From Clostridia bacterium (lineage in GTDB: Bacteria; Bacillota_A; Clostridia; Christensenellales; Aristaeellaceae): a stretch of DNA of 25,217 bases. The position numbers and the translations under genes are program-made. The notes beneath the pieces were generated by a model that worked only from the letters and a program-made list of their open reading frames with translations, made no database searches and was not told the origin of the DNA. The stretch is taken from positions 1 to 25,217 of the forward strand of contig JAFQOY010000251.1 in NCBI GenBank assembly GCA_017412025.1, written 5' to 3'. Positions 14,232 to 22,098 of this stretch are shown here, in pieces; the first letter of the stretch is position 1; every line of letters begins with the position of its first letter.

Positions 14232-15617
14232 TTACGCATCGGGAATGGAAAGGTCGAACCAGTGCTCCTCGGCGTTTTCCTGTCCCAGCAGGCGGGCGTA
14301 GACGCGCAGGGTCTTGCCGTCGAGCGCGCCCTTTTCGCAGGCATAGCACAGATCCACGCCGTAATCCTGCAGCAGCGTTTCGCTGCCGTCCTCTTCCCGC
14401 AGCACGAATCTGAACTCCGGCGAGAGGTGGTTGGGGTGGTTGGAGTTGGCCATGAATACGTCATGATCGGCAGCAAGCGCCTCCACATGATGCTGATACT
14501 GCCGCCAGCCCGGGTTCCACGCGCCGCCGGGATATTTCTCTACCCAGGCGTTGGTGATGAAGTCGATATGGGCCAGATACGCCGCATTGTCCTCATAGAA
14601 CAGATGGCTCACGTCCTCGCCGGCGAGATGGGCGTTGAAGACGCGGGCAAACGCACGGGTGAATAGATCCGCGCCCTCGCCGACCATGTGATACAGGTCG
14701 TAATAGTAATCGTCAAGGCGCGGCATCAGCTCCGGTTTGGCGAGCGTGAAGTCGTAGCAGGGGACGCCAAGCTCTTTGCACAGCGCGCGCAGGCTCTCGT
14801 TATAGTCAAGGAAGCCGGGCTCGGCCAGGGCGTGCGCGGTGTGGTTGGGGAAGATGACGACCATGAGCTTTGAGCCGGAAGATTCCACCAGCTGCTTGTA
14901 GAGCCTGATCTGTTCCACAGAACCGGGATAGAGCGCATAGCGATAGCCCGTGAACTCGCGGAAGACGGAATTGCGGACAAGATCATCCGCGCGCGCGTCG
15001 GTCTCATGGCGCAGGAAGCCGCCTCCGGCGTAGGATACGGTGGGATCGAGCGTAGGCCTGAGCAGTTCGTACGTCTTTTCCGGTAAGTGCCGCAGGCCGA
15101 TCGTCTTGACGACGTCGCGCAGCGACTGCGCGCCAAACCGGCGGAACATGAACAGGCGATCCAGATAATAGCCGTCCTCATCGCACAGGCGCAGATAGTA
15201 ATCGAGCCTGTTGGCGGGAGAGGTCAGGAAGGGCATGAGCTTGTACTGCGCCTCCGTGCTCTCGCGCACGGTGATGAAGTTGTAGGGCTCGGCGACCATG
15301 ACTGTCCATTCGGGCGAATGGGTGAGATAGAGCTCCTTCGTCACGGCGATGGTCGCGGGCATCGACGCGCTGGGGATGGCGACGTCAAACGCGGTCATGC
15401 CGGTCTCTTCGCTGATGATATCGACGTTGAAATGGTCGCGCACGATGGAGGAGCCCACAAACGCCAGCTCGATATCGTCACGGCTCTGCATCTCCTTCAT
15501 GGTCAGGGCGACGAACGTGTCCGTCTGAATCAGATACAGATTGGAAAGACACACGAGCAGCGCAAAGCCCAGCATGAACAGCGCAAGCATCAGCGCGCCG
15601 CGGATATGTTTTTTCAC
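14232..15617 (-). CDS. Membrane-anchored SGNH/DltD-like protein
   Basis: 461 residues: a single N-terminal membrane segment (about 7-29), then an extracytoplasmic SGNH-hydrolase-like domain with FVGSSIVRDHF (Ser at 56-57) as block I and D307-x-x-H310 in DLYHMVGEG as the catalytic Asp/His pair. DltD and related SGNH proteins work with an MBOAT partner to hand an acyl group to a surface polymer; the MBOAT gene lies 26 nt upstream. After the catalytic His about 150 residues remain, with a C-terminal part (about 370-461) that looks like a separate small beta-rich domain and is longer than I expect for DltD. It starts at GTG 15617, with GGAGG 6 nt upstream. Confidence 0.82.
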   Translation of the reverse strand: MKKHIRGALMLALFMLGFALLVCLSNLYLIQTDTFVALTMKEMQSRDDIELAFVGSSIVRDHFNVDIISEETGMTAFDVAIPSASMPATIAVTKELYLTHSPEWTVMVAEPYNFITVRESTEAQYKLMPFLTSPANRLDYYLRLCDEDGYYLDRLFMFRRFGAQSLRDVVKTIGLRHLPEKTYELLRPTLDPTVSYAGGGFLRHETDARADDLVRNSVFREFTGYRYALYPGSVEQIRLYKQLVESSGSKLMVVIFPNHTAHALAEPGFLDYNESLRALCKELGVPCYDFTLAKPELMPRLDDYYYDLYHMVGEGADLFTRAFARVFNAHLAGEDVSHLFYEDNAAYLAHIDFITNAWVEKYPGGAWNPGWRQYQHHVEALAADHDVFMANSNHPNHLSPEFRFVLREEDGSETLLQDYGVDLCYACEKGALDGKTLRVYARLLGQENAEEHWFDLSIPDA

Positions 15618-15643
15618 AGAATGCCTCCGGTGTCAGGAATGGG

Positions 15644-17200
15644 TCAGAAGTTGGCGTACATGAAGCCCGTCTGGGCGGCGCTGTCGCCGACGAAGGCGGC
15701 GAGCACGAAGAGCATGAACGCATAGAGGACGGCGACGCGCAGGGGAAGCGGCAGGGCGAGCACGCGCTCGCGGATCCTGACGCCGCGCTCCTGCAGGACG
15801 GAAACCGCGATCAGGATCGCCGTGGCAAGGGCGAGCAGGGCGAAATCCGACGGGGACAAGCCCAGCGCAAGCAGCGTACCGTCCGTCAGCTGGGAAAACG
15901 CGGGCGCAAAGAGCGTGCGCCCCATCATCCGCAGGGCGTCCGCCGCGTGCGCGCTGCGGTCAAAATACCAGCCGATGTTGACGATGGCAAACGTGCGCAG
16001 GACGCGGAAGACGTAGAACGCGCGGGTGCGGACGATCGGGCCGAGGCGCTCGTTTGCGCGCTTGTACGCGGGTTCCAGCAGCGCGCTCATGGCGAGGATG
16101 AGGCCGTTGTAAAGGCCCCAGAAGATGTAATTGGAGGAAGCGCCGTGCCACACGCCCACCAGCAGGAAGACCACGATGTTGCCCAGCGCCGCCGGCAGCG
16201 CGCGCGCAAACTCCGCGCCAAAGCGCGCCTTGGCGGCCCTGGAAAGCCGGGTCACGGGCTTTGTCAGCGCGAAGGGATAGAACACGTAATCGCGCATCCA
16301 GCTGCCCAGGGAGATATGCCATCTGCGCCAGAAATCGCCCAGAGAGACCGCAAAGTACGGGCGCTTGAAGTTGGGCGCGAGGCGGATGCCGAAGAGCTCC
16401 GCGATGCCGGCGACCAGATCGATGCCGCCGGAGAAGTCGCAGTACTGCTGCAGCGAATAAAACAGCACGCCCAGCACGATGACCGCGCCGCCGTATTCGC
16501 CGTAGTTGGCGAACACTTCATTCACCAGCGGCAGCGCGCGGTCGGCGATGACCTTCTTTTTGAAGAAGCCCCAGAGCATCAGCAGCGCGCCGCGCTCAAT
16601 CGCCCCAAGGTCAAAGCGGCGCGGCTCCTTCAGCTGCGCGCCCAGCTGGTCGTAGCGGCCGATCGGGCCCTGAATCAGCTGGGGGAAGAAGGAGACGAAG
16701 AGCGCGAAGCGGAACGGATTTTTTTCCGCCGGGTATTTGCCATTGGATACGTCGATGAGATAGCCCATCGACTGGAAGGTGTAAAACGAGATGCCCAGCG
16801 GCAGGATGAGATGAAGCGCCGGCCGTCCCACGGCAGCGAGCACGGGGGATGTGTACTTGAGCAGGGCGAGCACGCCGAAATTGAGCAGCAGCACGCCCCA
16901 GAACAGCACGCGCTGGCGGCTTTTCGCCCGCGCCTTGAGCGCTTTTTTGTCTGCCGCGTCGAGTTCGGCCTTTCGCGCCTTCAGCTCCGCCTTCGTTTTG
17001 TCGCCGATGCGGCCGATCGCAAGCGCGCCGCACCAGGTGGAAAGCGTGGTCAGCAGGATAAACGGCAGGGCGCGCGCGCCGCAGTAGGCGTAATACGCAT
17101 AGCTGGTAAGGAGGAGCAGCGCCCAGCGGAAGCGGAGCGGACAGATATAATACAAAAGCGCGCACAGGAAGCTGAACGCGATGAGCATAAACAGCGACAT
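15644..17200 (-). CDS. MBOAT-family O-acyltransferase (DltB/AlgI/PatA-like)
   Basis: A 518-residue polytopic membrane protein of the MBOAT family, which moves acyl groups across or onto envelope polymers. The conserved HISL motif is WRRWHISLGSWMRDYVFYP (His295) and the invariant catalytic His lies in VGVWHGASSNYIFWG (His352). PLGISFYTFQSMGYLIDV and QGPIGRYDQL are also typical. A charged, Lys/Ala-rich cytosolic loop (about 65-97) is prominent. It is the first gene of the minus-strand locus, with two candidate promoters upstream, and is followed by the SGNH gene. With the ligase, ACP and decarboxylase downstream it completes a dlt-like set. The receiving polymer cannot be told from sequence. 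Confidence 0.92.
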   Translation of the reverse strand: MSLFMLIAFSFLCALLYYICPLRFRWALLLLTSYAYYAYCGARALPFILLTTLSTWCGALAIGRIGDKTKAELKARKAELDAADKKALKARAKSRQRVLFWGVLLLNFGVLALLKYTSPVLAAVGRPALHLILPLGISFYTFQSMGYLIDVSNGKYPAEKNPFRFALFVSFFPQLIQGPIGRYDQLGAQLKEPRRFDLGAIERGALLMLWGFFKKKVIADRALPLVNEVFANYGEYGGAVIVLGVLFYSLQQYCDFSGGIDLVAGIAELFGIRLAPNFKRPYFAVSLGDFWRRWHISLGSWMRDYVFYPFALTKPVTRLSRAAKARFGAEFARALPAALGNIVVFLLVGVWHGASSNYIFWGLYNGLILAMSALLEPAYKRANERLGPIVRTRAFYVFRVLRTFAIVNIGWYFDRSAHAADALRMMGRTLFAPAFSQLTDGTLLALGLSPSDFALLALATAILIAVSVLQERGVRIRERVLALPLPLRVAVLYAFMLFVLAAFVGDSAAQTGFMYANF

Positions 17201-17284
17201 GCAGAACCTCTTTATGGAATGTCGGAATGTAAGATGTCAGATGATGGAAAAAATGAGCGTACGGCTCAAAAACCAACAGGGATG

Positions 17285-17313
17285 AAGATAGCAGAAAATG
17301 CGTCCGGTGTCAA
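17285..17313 (-). promoter_or_regulatory. Candidate proximal promoter (P2) of MBOAT gene
   Basis: On the minus strand TTGACA (17308-17313), a 17-bp spacer and TATCTT (17285-17290). It is 85 nt from the MBOAT start. The -35 is perfect and the -10 is weaker. Confidence 0.5.
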
Positions 17314-17354
17314 GACGAAAGCGCACGTTTTGACGGCACAGCAATACATATTAT

Positions 17355-17383
17355 ATTATAGCATAATGGGAAAGGGCGGACAA
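17355..17383 (-). promoter_or_regulatory. Candidate distal promoter (P1) of MBOAT gene
   Basis: On the minus strand TTGTCC (17378-17383), a 17-bp spacer and a perfect TATAAT (17355-17360). The -35 begins directly after the T-run of the upstream terminator. Used alone it would give a leader of about 150 nt containing P2 and a small GAGC/GCTC hairpin. Confidence 0.6.
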
Positions 17384-17384
17384 C

Positions 17385-17413
17385 AAAAAAACACATGCGC
17401 GGGGCATGTGTTT
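17385..17413 (-). terminator. Terminator of the LRR/SH3b gene pair
   Basis: A perfect 10-bp stem (17404-17413 with 17389-17398) with a 5-nt loop. On the minus strand it runs into seven T (17385-17391, partly in the stem). It is about 97 nt after the LRR gene stop and abuts the MBOAT promoter. Confidence 0.85.
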
Positions 17414-17509
17414 AAAGAACGACTTTGTTAATGCGTGTTTGAGATAAACTAAGATAATGAGAGAACATACTAAAGCCATTGCCTGCTTTACGATAATGCA
17501 AAGTTGAGA

Positions 17510-18448
17510 TTATTCTTTATGCTCATAAAACGTAAGGATGTCTTCCTTGTTCAGTCCATGGAGTGCATTCTCGCCAATCCAATGTCCAGTAATGCCATTC
17601 TTCAAGTCGTTATGCAAGTCTCGTACTTCACCATCACGTATACGAACGTCTATTTTTATATCAGTTGTGATGTTTTCTATTTGTTCCATTGCAGTATCGC
17701 TGATATCTGAAAAGCCATAAAAGCCTACCCGCATTAACTCGGGAAGCTCTTCTAGAAAAGATACATCGTTGATTGGAACACAGTAGTGCTCAATCTGATA
17801 GGTTTCATTATTTACAACTCTTTGAAAATAACCGCATAATGAAAGCGAACGAAGCTTATTACATCTTGCAATTACAGAAGTGTCTCGTGCAGAAAACATG
17901 CTTATGTTGAGAGATTTGAGATTGTCAATTTCTGCCAGAGGAGAATAATCAGTAATGAAGTTATTTGCTTGTAACTGCAGATCTGAAAGATTCTTCATGT
18001 TACTCAATGCTGAGATGTCTCGAAGATCGTTACCTTGCAAAGACAAAGAAGTAATAGGTAACTCTCCTATTTCAATGGGAACCTCTTTAAGTCCGCAATT
18101 GTGTATATCAACAACGTCAAGATTGGGAAAATACTTCAGTACGGAAATGTACTCTAAAGCTACTTCTGTTGAAGCATCACTCAATCTAAAAGATCTGATT
18201 TTCTCTACATCCTGATATAGTATTGTTTTTTTCTTGCTCCCTCCGATGATTTTTCGCATTAATGCTTCCGTTCTTTCGTCAGGAAAACTGTAAGGTGTAT
18301 CCCAGGAGTGAGACTGATCAGAACTCCAACCGATAAGGCGCTCTTTTTGTCCGTCAGCATGTTGCCATACATCATCAGCAGAAGCGACAGAAAACATAAA
18401 ACAAAGCAACCACATGCCTAGTATATGAATTATACATTTGCCTTTCAT
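17510..18448 (-). CDS. Secreted leucine-rich-repeat protein
   Basis: 312 residues with an N-terminal signal peptide (about 1-24, ending SVASA before DD). The middle (about 95-215) holds leucine-rich repeats, for example ITSLSLQGNDLRDISALSNM, LSDLQLQANN and LKSLNISMF. The final ~80 residues have no motif I recognise. The repeats suggest protein or glycan binding outside the membrane; no catalytic residues are evident. It overlaps the SH3b gene upstream by 4 nt, so the two are co-translated. Codon use is strikingly AT-rich next to the GC-rich neighbours on both sides, which points to acquisition from elsewhere. Specific function unknown. Confidence 0.82.
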   Translation of the reverse strand: MKGKCIIHILGMWLLCFMFSVASADDVWQHADGQKERLIGWSSDQSHSWDTPYSFPDERTEALMRKIIGGSKKKTILYQDVEKIRSFRLSDASTEVALEYISVLKYFPNLDVVDIHNCGLKEVPIEIGELPITSLSLQGNDLRDISALSNMKNLSDLQLQANNFITDYSPLAEIDNLKSLNISMFSARDTSVIARCNKLRSLSLCGYFQRVVNNETYQIEHYCVPINDVSFLEELPELMRVGFYGFSDISDTAMEQIENITTDIKIDVRIRDGEVRDLHNDLKNGITGHWIGENALHGLNKEDILTFYEHKE

Positions 18449-19377
18449 TTGGATACCTCCTTATACTCCAAATACTTACTATTTACGTATCCTCGCTGGT
18501 TATTATACTCAACAAATGCCCAATCGCCTTCTTCGATTATGGCAATCGTATCGCCTGAAGGAATAGGCATAATTCGGGAGCTTTCACCACTTGGCCCGCT
18601 ACGCATCATTAGTGGACAAAATCTGGTTGCAACAATAGCAATATGATAACCATCTTCTGTTGCCGCAGTCACAAATTTATCCAGTAAATCAGTATTGGGT
18701 ACAGCAGAGAGAATAGAAGTATCATTTAACCTGAACGTTTGAGAAGCATAACGATAATCGGCGGTTTGAATCAAATGAAGTGCACCGTCGTGCAATGTGA
18801 TTGCGCTATAACTTCCCTTCAAAGGCTCATTAAATAGATCATAGTCGTTTGATATAATCCAACGGTAAGAACCTGAACGCCAGGCGTTCATTGGATGTTC
18901 TAACGATTTTTTAGATAACGACAACGAATACCTTAATGAAACACCAACATAACCAACTGCTTTTTCAAATTGCAAAAGGTATTCTTCGTCTGTCATTATT
19001 GTCGTATCAAATTGAAACTCTTTTGGCAGTGGCAGATACTGATAGTGAAGAATTTCGGTATAGAACCCATTTTCGTCTTGAAATAGGAATTCAGTAATAA
19101 TACCGTTTTTGTAAACAGTTTCCTGTAGTTGCATCTGCTTATCCGGAACATCATATATGTCAATTACGTCAATAACATAGCGTCCTTCGGCAACAGGGAC
19201 AGTTATGATTTTATCATTTATACTTGCTTGATTGCTAATTGGCGTAAAGATACGTATTCCAGCTATGTTGCCATAAACACTACTGCTATCGGATGCATAA
19301 GCATAACGCATAAATACAGACAAATATAGAAGCAATGCAAATAAGAAATTCTGCTTTAGCTTTAGGTTGGTATTCAT
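18445..19377 (-). CDS. Secreted protein with C-terminal SH3b domain
   Basis: 310 residues. An N-terminal hydrophobic segment (about 10-28, ending YAYASD) looks like a signal peptide. The main body (about 30-245) matches no family I know. The last ~55 residues form a bacterial SH3 (SH3b) domain, seen in MRSGPSGESSRIMPIPSGD...IIEEGDWAFVEYNNQRGYVNSKYL; such domains usually bind peptidoglycan or cell-wall peptides. The gene is AT-rich like its partner, has its own promoter (19459-19488) and overlaps the LRR gene by 4 nt. AGGAG lies 10 nt before ATG 19377. The pair may act together at the cell surface; this is inference from co-transcription. Confidence 0.8.
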   Translation of the reverse strand: MNTNLKLKQNFLFALLLYLSVFMRYAYASDSSSVYGNIAGIRIFTPISNQASINDKIITVPVAEGRYVIDVIDIYDVPDKQMQLQETVYKNGIITEFLFQDENGFYTEILHYQYLPLPKEFQFDTTIMTDEEYLLQFEKAVGYVGVSLRYSLSLSKKSLEHPMNAWRSGSYRWIISNDYDLFNEPLKGSYSAITLHDGALHLIQTADYRYASQTFRLNDTSILSAVPNTDLLDKFVTAATEDGYHIAIVATRFCPLMMRSGPSGESSRIMPIPSGDTIAIIEEGDWAFVEYNNQRGYVNSKYLEYKEVSK

Positions 19378-19458
19378 GTAAAAAACACTCCTATCTGTAT
19401 TTGTATTTCAAGAAATAATGGTAAACTTCAATTAAAAGACGAAAGCGATTTATTTTCA

Positions 19459-19488
19459 ATTATAATCTCGAAAAGACTCTAATGTCAA
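19459..19488 (-). promoter_or_regulatory. Promoter of SH3b-LRR gene pair
   Basis: On the minus strand a perfect TTGACA (19483-19488), an 18-bp spacer and a perfect TATAAT (19459-19464). The leader would be about 75 nt. Confidence 0.8.
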
Positions 19489-19840
19489 TAGAAAAGGAGG
19501 GGTATTCTTTGTCGGAACAGCGATAGAAAATGCAAAAACAGCGTAGGCTCAGTGAATCTCTTTAAAGGTAAATACATTATTATATTAGAAATGATTGTAT
19601 TTGAGGACCAAGCTATAAGAGGGGAAGAGATTTGTTGTCAGAGCATCTTCATGCCGTTGACATACTTTGTCTCTACGCGATCAATTGGCGATGGACGTGG
19701 TTTGATGCAAAGCTAGGAGAGTGTGATTTTTTCCATCAGCGCAGTGAGACTGAGGGAAACGGCGGCAGCAAATGCTGCCTGTGATTGGAATCCTTCACCT
19801 TTTTACTGATACTACGAATGCATACAGTATATATGGTGAC
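19489..19840. other. Gene-free stretch at the edge of the AT-rich island
   Basis: No intact gene is seen. On the plus strand a strong ribosome-binding-like AAGGAGGGG (about 19495-19502) precedes a TTG that opens only five codons before a stop. A hairpin GGCAGC/GCTGCC lies near 19763-19780 beside a CTGAGGGA tract, perhaps a worn dispersed repeat. Positions 19638-19680 hold the deaminase-tail echo listed separately. Composition changes from AT-rich to the GC-rich background at about 19840. Confidence 0.6.
19638..19680 (-). pseudogene. Decayed echo of the guanine deaminase C-terminus
   Basis: On the minus strand the codons read RVETKYVNGMKML and then a stop. The intact deaminase gene at 19841 ends RVEAKYVDGVKVL and then a stop, in the same orientation about 200 nt away. 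At DNA level 31 of 39 positions agree and nearly all differences are toward A or T. Upstream of these codons similarity fades and the frame soon meets a stop. It is therefore a short remnant of a related amidohydrolase gene or a diverged partial duplication. Confidence 0.7.
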
Positions 19841-21112
19841 TTACAGCACCTTCACGCCGTCGACGTACTTGGCCTCAACGCGCGCTTTCCCCAGATACGC
19901 GCAGCGCTCGATGCGCTCGGCGGGGGAGAAGGCGCGCAGGCCGGTCAGCGCGCTGTCGTCGATGACGACGGCGTCAAAGGCGTAGCCCTTTTCAAACAGG
20001 CCGACCTTGCCGAAGAACCGTCCGCCGCCGGCGGTGGCCATGTAAAGCGCCTCGGGCATGGTCAGCGGTTTTTCGCTGTCGTCGACATAGCGCCAGCGCA
20101 GCTTGCTCACCTGCACGGCGCTGGCTATCACGGTAAGCAGGTCGAGCGTGTGGCCGCCGGCCACGTCGCTGCCCAGGCCGATTGCATAGCCGCCGCGCAG
20201 ATAGCGCGCGGCGGGCGCGACGCCGGCGATGACGTTTTCGTTGCTGGTGGGGCAGTGCGCGATGAACACGCCGCCATCCTTCATCATGCGGTCCTCCTCC
20301 TCGGGGCAGTAGATGCAGTGCGCCATGATGGTTTTGCACCTGCCGCCGAACAGGCCGTATCGCGCGTAGGTATCCGCATAGTTTTTTGCGTCCGGGCACA
20401 GCGCCTTCACCCATTCGATTTCCGAGCGGTTTTCGCTCAGGTGGCTCTGCATCGGCACGCCGTATTCGCGGGCGAGCGCGCCGATTTTTTCCATATAGGC
20501 GTCCGTCACGCTGGGCGTGAAGCGCGGGGTGAGGATGGGGAAGACGCGCGCAAAGCCCGCTTCTCTGCAGGCTTCAAGCCAGCGGCGCGTTTCGCGCTCG
20601 CCGTTTTCAGGCGTTTTTTCGCTGTAGTGGTCGGGGCAGTTGCGGTCCATGTTCAGCTTGCCCACGTATGCGCCGAGGCCGGCCGCATCCAGCTGGCGCA
20701 TCAGCTCCAGCGTCGCGTCGGTATGGATGGTGGCAAAAATCGCCGCGCGCGTGGTGGCGGTGTGCAGGAGATCGCGCACAAACGCGCCGTAGTACGCCCG
20801 GGCATGCGCCATGTCCTGATAGCGGCTCTCCTCGGGATAGGTGTAGTTGTCCAGCCAGTCAAGCAGCTCCAGATCCATCGCCGTGCCGCAGTAGCTGTAC
20901 TGCGGCGCATGCAGGTGCAGGTCGCTCATACCGGGCAGGATGAGGCGGTCGCCGCAGTCGGTGACGGGAATGTGCGCCAGGCGGTCGGGCAGGACGTCGT
21001 ATACGCCCTCCACAACGCCGTTTTCACAGACGAGGAAACCATTGCGCGCGCGCAGCCCGCCGCACACGGGCGTATCCAGAATCAGGCCCCTGAGGGCAAA
21101 TGTATTTTGCAT
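19841..21112 (-). CDS. guaD: Guanine deaminase (amidohydrolase family)
   Basis: A 423-residue zinc amidohydrolase that deaminates guanine to xanthine and ammonia in purine salvage or breakdown. The metal-binding and substrate signatures are PGMSDLHLHAPQYSYCG (HxH), the long region around MQSHLSENRSEIEWV, MAHCIYCPEEE, HCPTSNENV and GLGSDVAGG with the catalytic Asp. APQY after the HxH motif and HCPTSN favour guanine deaminase over cytosine or chlorohydrolase relatives. It follows the AEC permease gene by 13 nt, with GAGGTG before the ATG, so the two are probably co-transcribed. A decayed copy of its tail lies about 200 nt downstream. Confidence 0.9.
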   Translation of the reverse strand: MQNTFALRGLILDTPVCGGLRARNGFLVCENGVVEGVYDVLPDRLAHIPVTDCGDRLILPGMSDLHLHAPQYSYCGTAMDLELLDWLDNYTYPEESRYQDMAHARAYYGAFVRDLLHTATTRAAIFATIHTDATLELMRQLDAAGLGAYVGKLNMDRNCPDHYSEKTPENGERETRRWLEACREAGFARVFPILTPRFTPSVTDAYMEKIGALAREYGVPMQSHLSENRSEIEWVKALCPDAKNYADTYARYGLFGGRCKTIMAHCIYCPEEEDRMMKDGGVFIAHCPTSNENVIAGVAPAARYLRGGYAIGLGSDVAGGHTLDLLTVIASAVQVSKLRWRYVDDSEKPLTMPEALYMATAGGGRFFGKVGLFEKGYAFDAVVIDDSALTGLRAFSPAERIERCAYLGKARVEAKYVDGVKVL

Positions 21113-21125
21113 CGGGGCACCTCGA

Positions 21126-22034
21126 TTACATGGAGATCAGCATGCTGACCACCGGAACGGTGATCATGCACAGCAGGGTGGAATAGGCGATGGCGCGGGC
21201 GGCAAACGCGTGGTCGCCGCCGTAGAGTTCCGCCTGGTTGGCGATCATGGTGCTGTGGGGCATGGCCGTCAGCAGCACGATGGCGGTTCTGACGTCGGGC
21301 GCGGCGTGCAGCGCAGTGAGAAGGACATACGCCAGCGCCGGGAAGAGGACAAGACGCAGCGCGGCGCAGATGTGGTAGTCCCTGTCCCTGAGGTCGCTCA
21401 GCTTCATGCCGTAAAGCCTCGCGCCGACGAGGAGCATCGCAAGGGGCGTGGTGAGCCCGCCGACCAGATCAAGCACGCCGGTGACGAAGGACGGCAGGGA
21501 GACGCCCGCGCAGAACAGGCCAAAGCCCAGGGCGGCGGCGATGATGTTCGGGTTGATCAGGAGGGTTTTGAGCGGCAGGCCGCCGGCCTTTTTGTCCTTT
21601 GTGCCAAAAAGGCCATTGCCGACCGACCAGGTGAAAAACGAATGGGCGACGTCCAGGGACACGGCGTAGATCATCAGATCCGGGTTGAGCGCCATGATGA
21701 CGGGATAGCCCATGAAGCTGTTGTTTGAAAAGAGCGCGAAATTGAGGAGCACCGCGCGGCGCGCATGCGGGCGGCCCCGGTAAATCAGCATCGCGGCGGC
21801 GAGCGAGATCAGCAGCAGCGCCGTCGCATAGACAAGCACATAGAGGAAATTGCGCATCTCCTCCGCCGCAAACGGACGCTGCATGGCCGAGAGCGTCAGG
21901 CAGGGAAGGGCGATGTTGATGACGATCTGCGTCACGCCGCGCGTCGTTTCGGGGTTCAGGTAACGCTGCCTGCGGCAGAATACGCCGATGAGCACGAGGA
22001 CGAAGAGCATCGACACCTGGGAGAGAACGGACAT
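21126..22034 (-). CDS. AEC (auxin efflux carrier) family permease
   Basis: A 302-residue inner-membrane transporter with about ten hydrophobic segments arranged in two halves, as in the AEC/bile-acid:sodium superfamily. The N-terminal half has NIALPCLTLSAM and NNSFMGYPVIMAL, both typical of AEC proteins; the C-terminal half includes VGGLTTPLAMLLVGARLYG and TAMPHSTMIANQAELYGGD. Family members carry malate and other small organic anions in bacteria; the substrate here is unknown. Its position just before guanine deaminase hints at a link with purine or purine-product transport, but this rests on context alone. AAGGAG lies upstream of the ATG. Confidence 0.9.
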   Translation of the reverse strand: MSVLSQVSMLFVLVLIGVFCRRQRYLNPETTRGVTQIVINIALPCLTLSAMQRPFAAEEMRNFLYVLVYATALLLISLAAAMLIYRGRPHARRAVLLNFALFSNNSFMGYPVIMALNPDLMIYAVSLDVAHSFFTWSVGNGLFGTKDKKAGGLPLKTLLINPNIIAAALGFGLFCAGVSLPSFVTGVLDLVGGLTTPLAMLLVGARLYGMKLSDLRDRDYHICAALRLVLFPALAYVLLTALHAAPDVRTAIVLLTAMPHSTMIANQAELYGGDHAFAARAIAYSTLLCMITVPVVSMLISM

Positions 22035-22058
22035 GGCAGCACGCTCCTTCTGTTATTG

Positions 22059-22085
22059 AAAAAAGCGGGCGGAAAAGCCGCCCGC
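22059..22085 (-). terminator. Intrinsic terminator after F420-ligase-like gene
   Basis: A perfect 8-bp GC stem (22078-22085 with 22065-22072) with a 5-nt loop and, on the minus strand, six T (22059-22064). It lies only 24 nt before the AEC permease start. Confidence 0.88.
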
Positions 22086-22098
22086 AGGAAGTATGCGG

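Noticed and set aside
12748..14301. Long plus-strand open frame opposite the ligase gene (517 codons)
   Set aside because: It mirrors the GC-rich ligase gene, has no ribosome binding site, and its residues are low-complexity His/Arg/Gly/Ala-rich.
11075..17200. Ordinary D-alanylation (dltABCD) operon
   Set aside because: The presence of a decarboxylase, the Cys-to-Ser change in the ligase, the split gene order and the long SGNH protein all depart from dlt.
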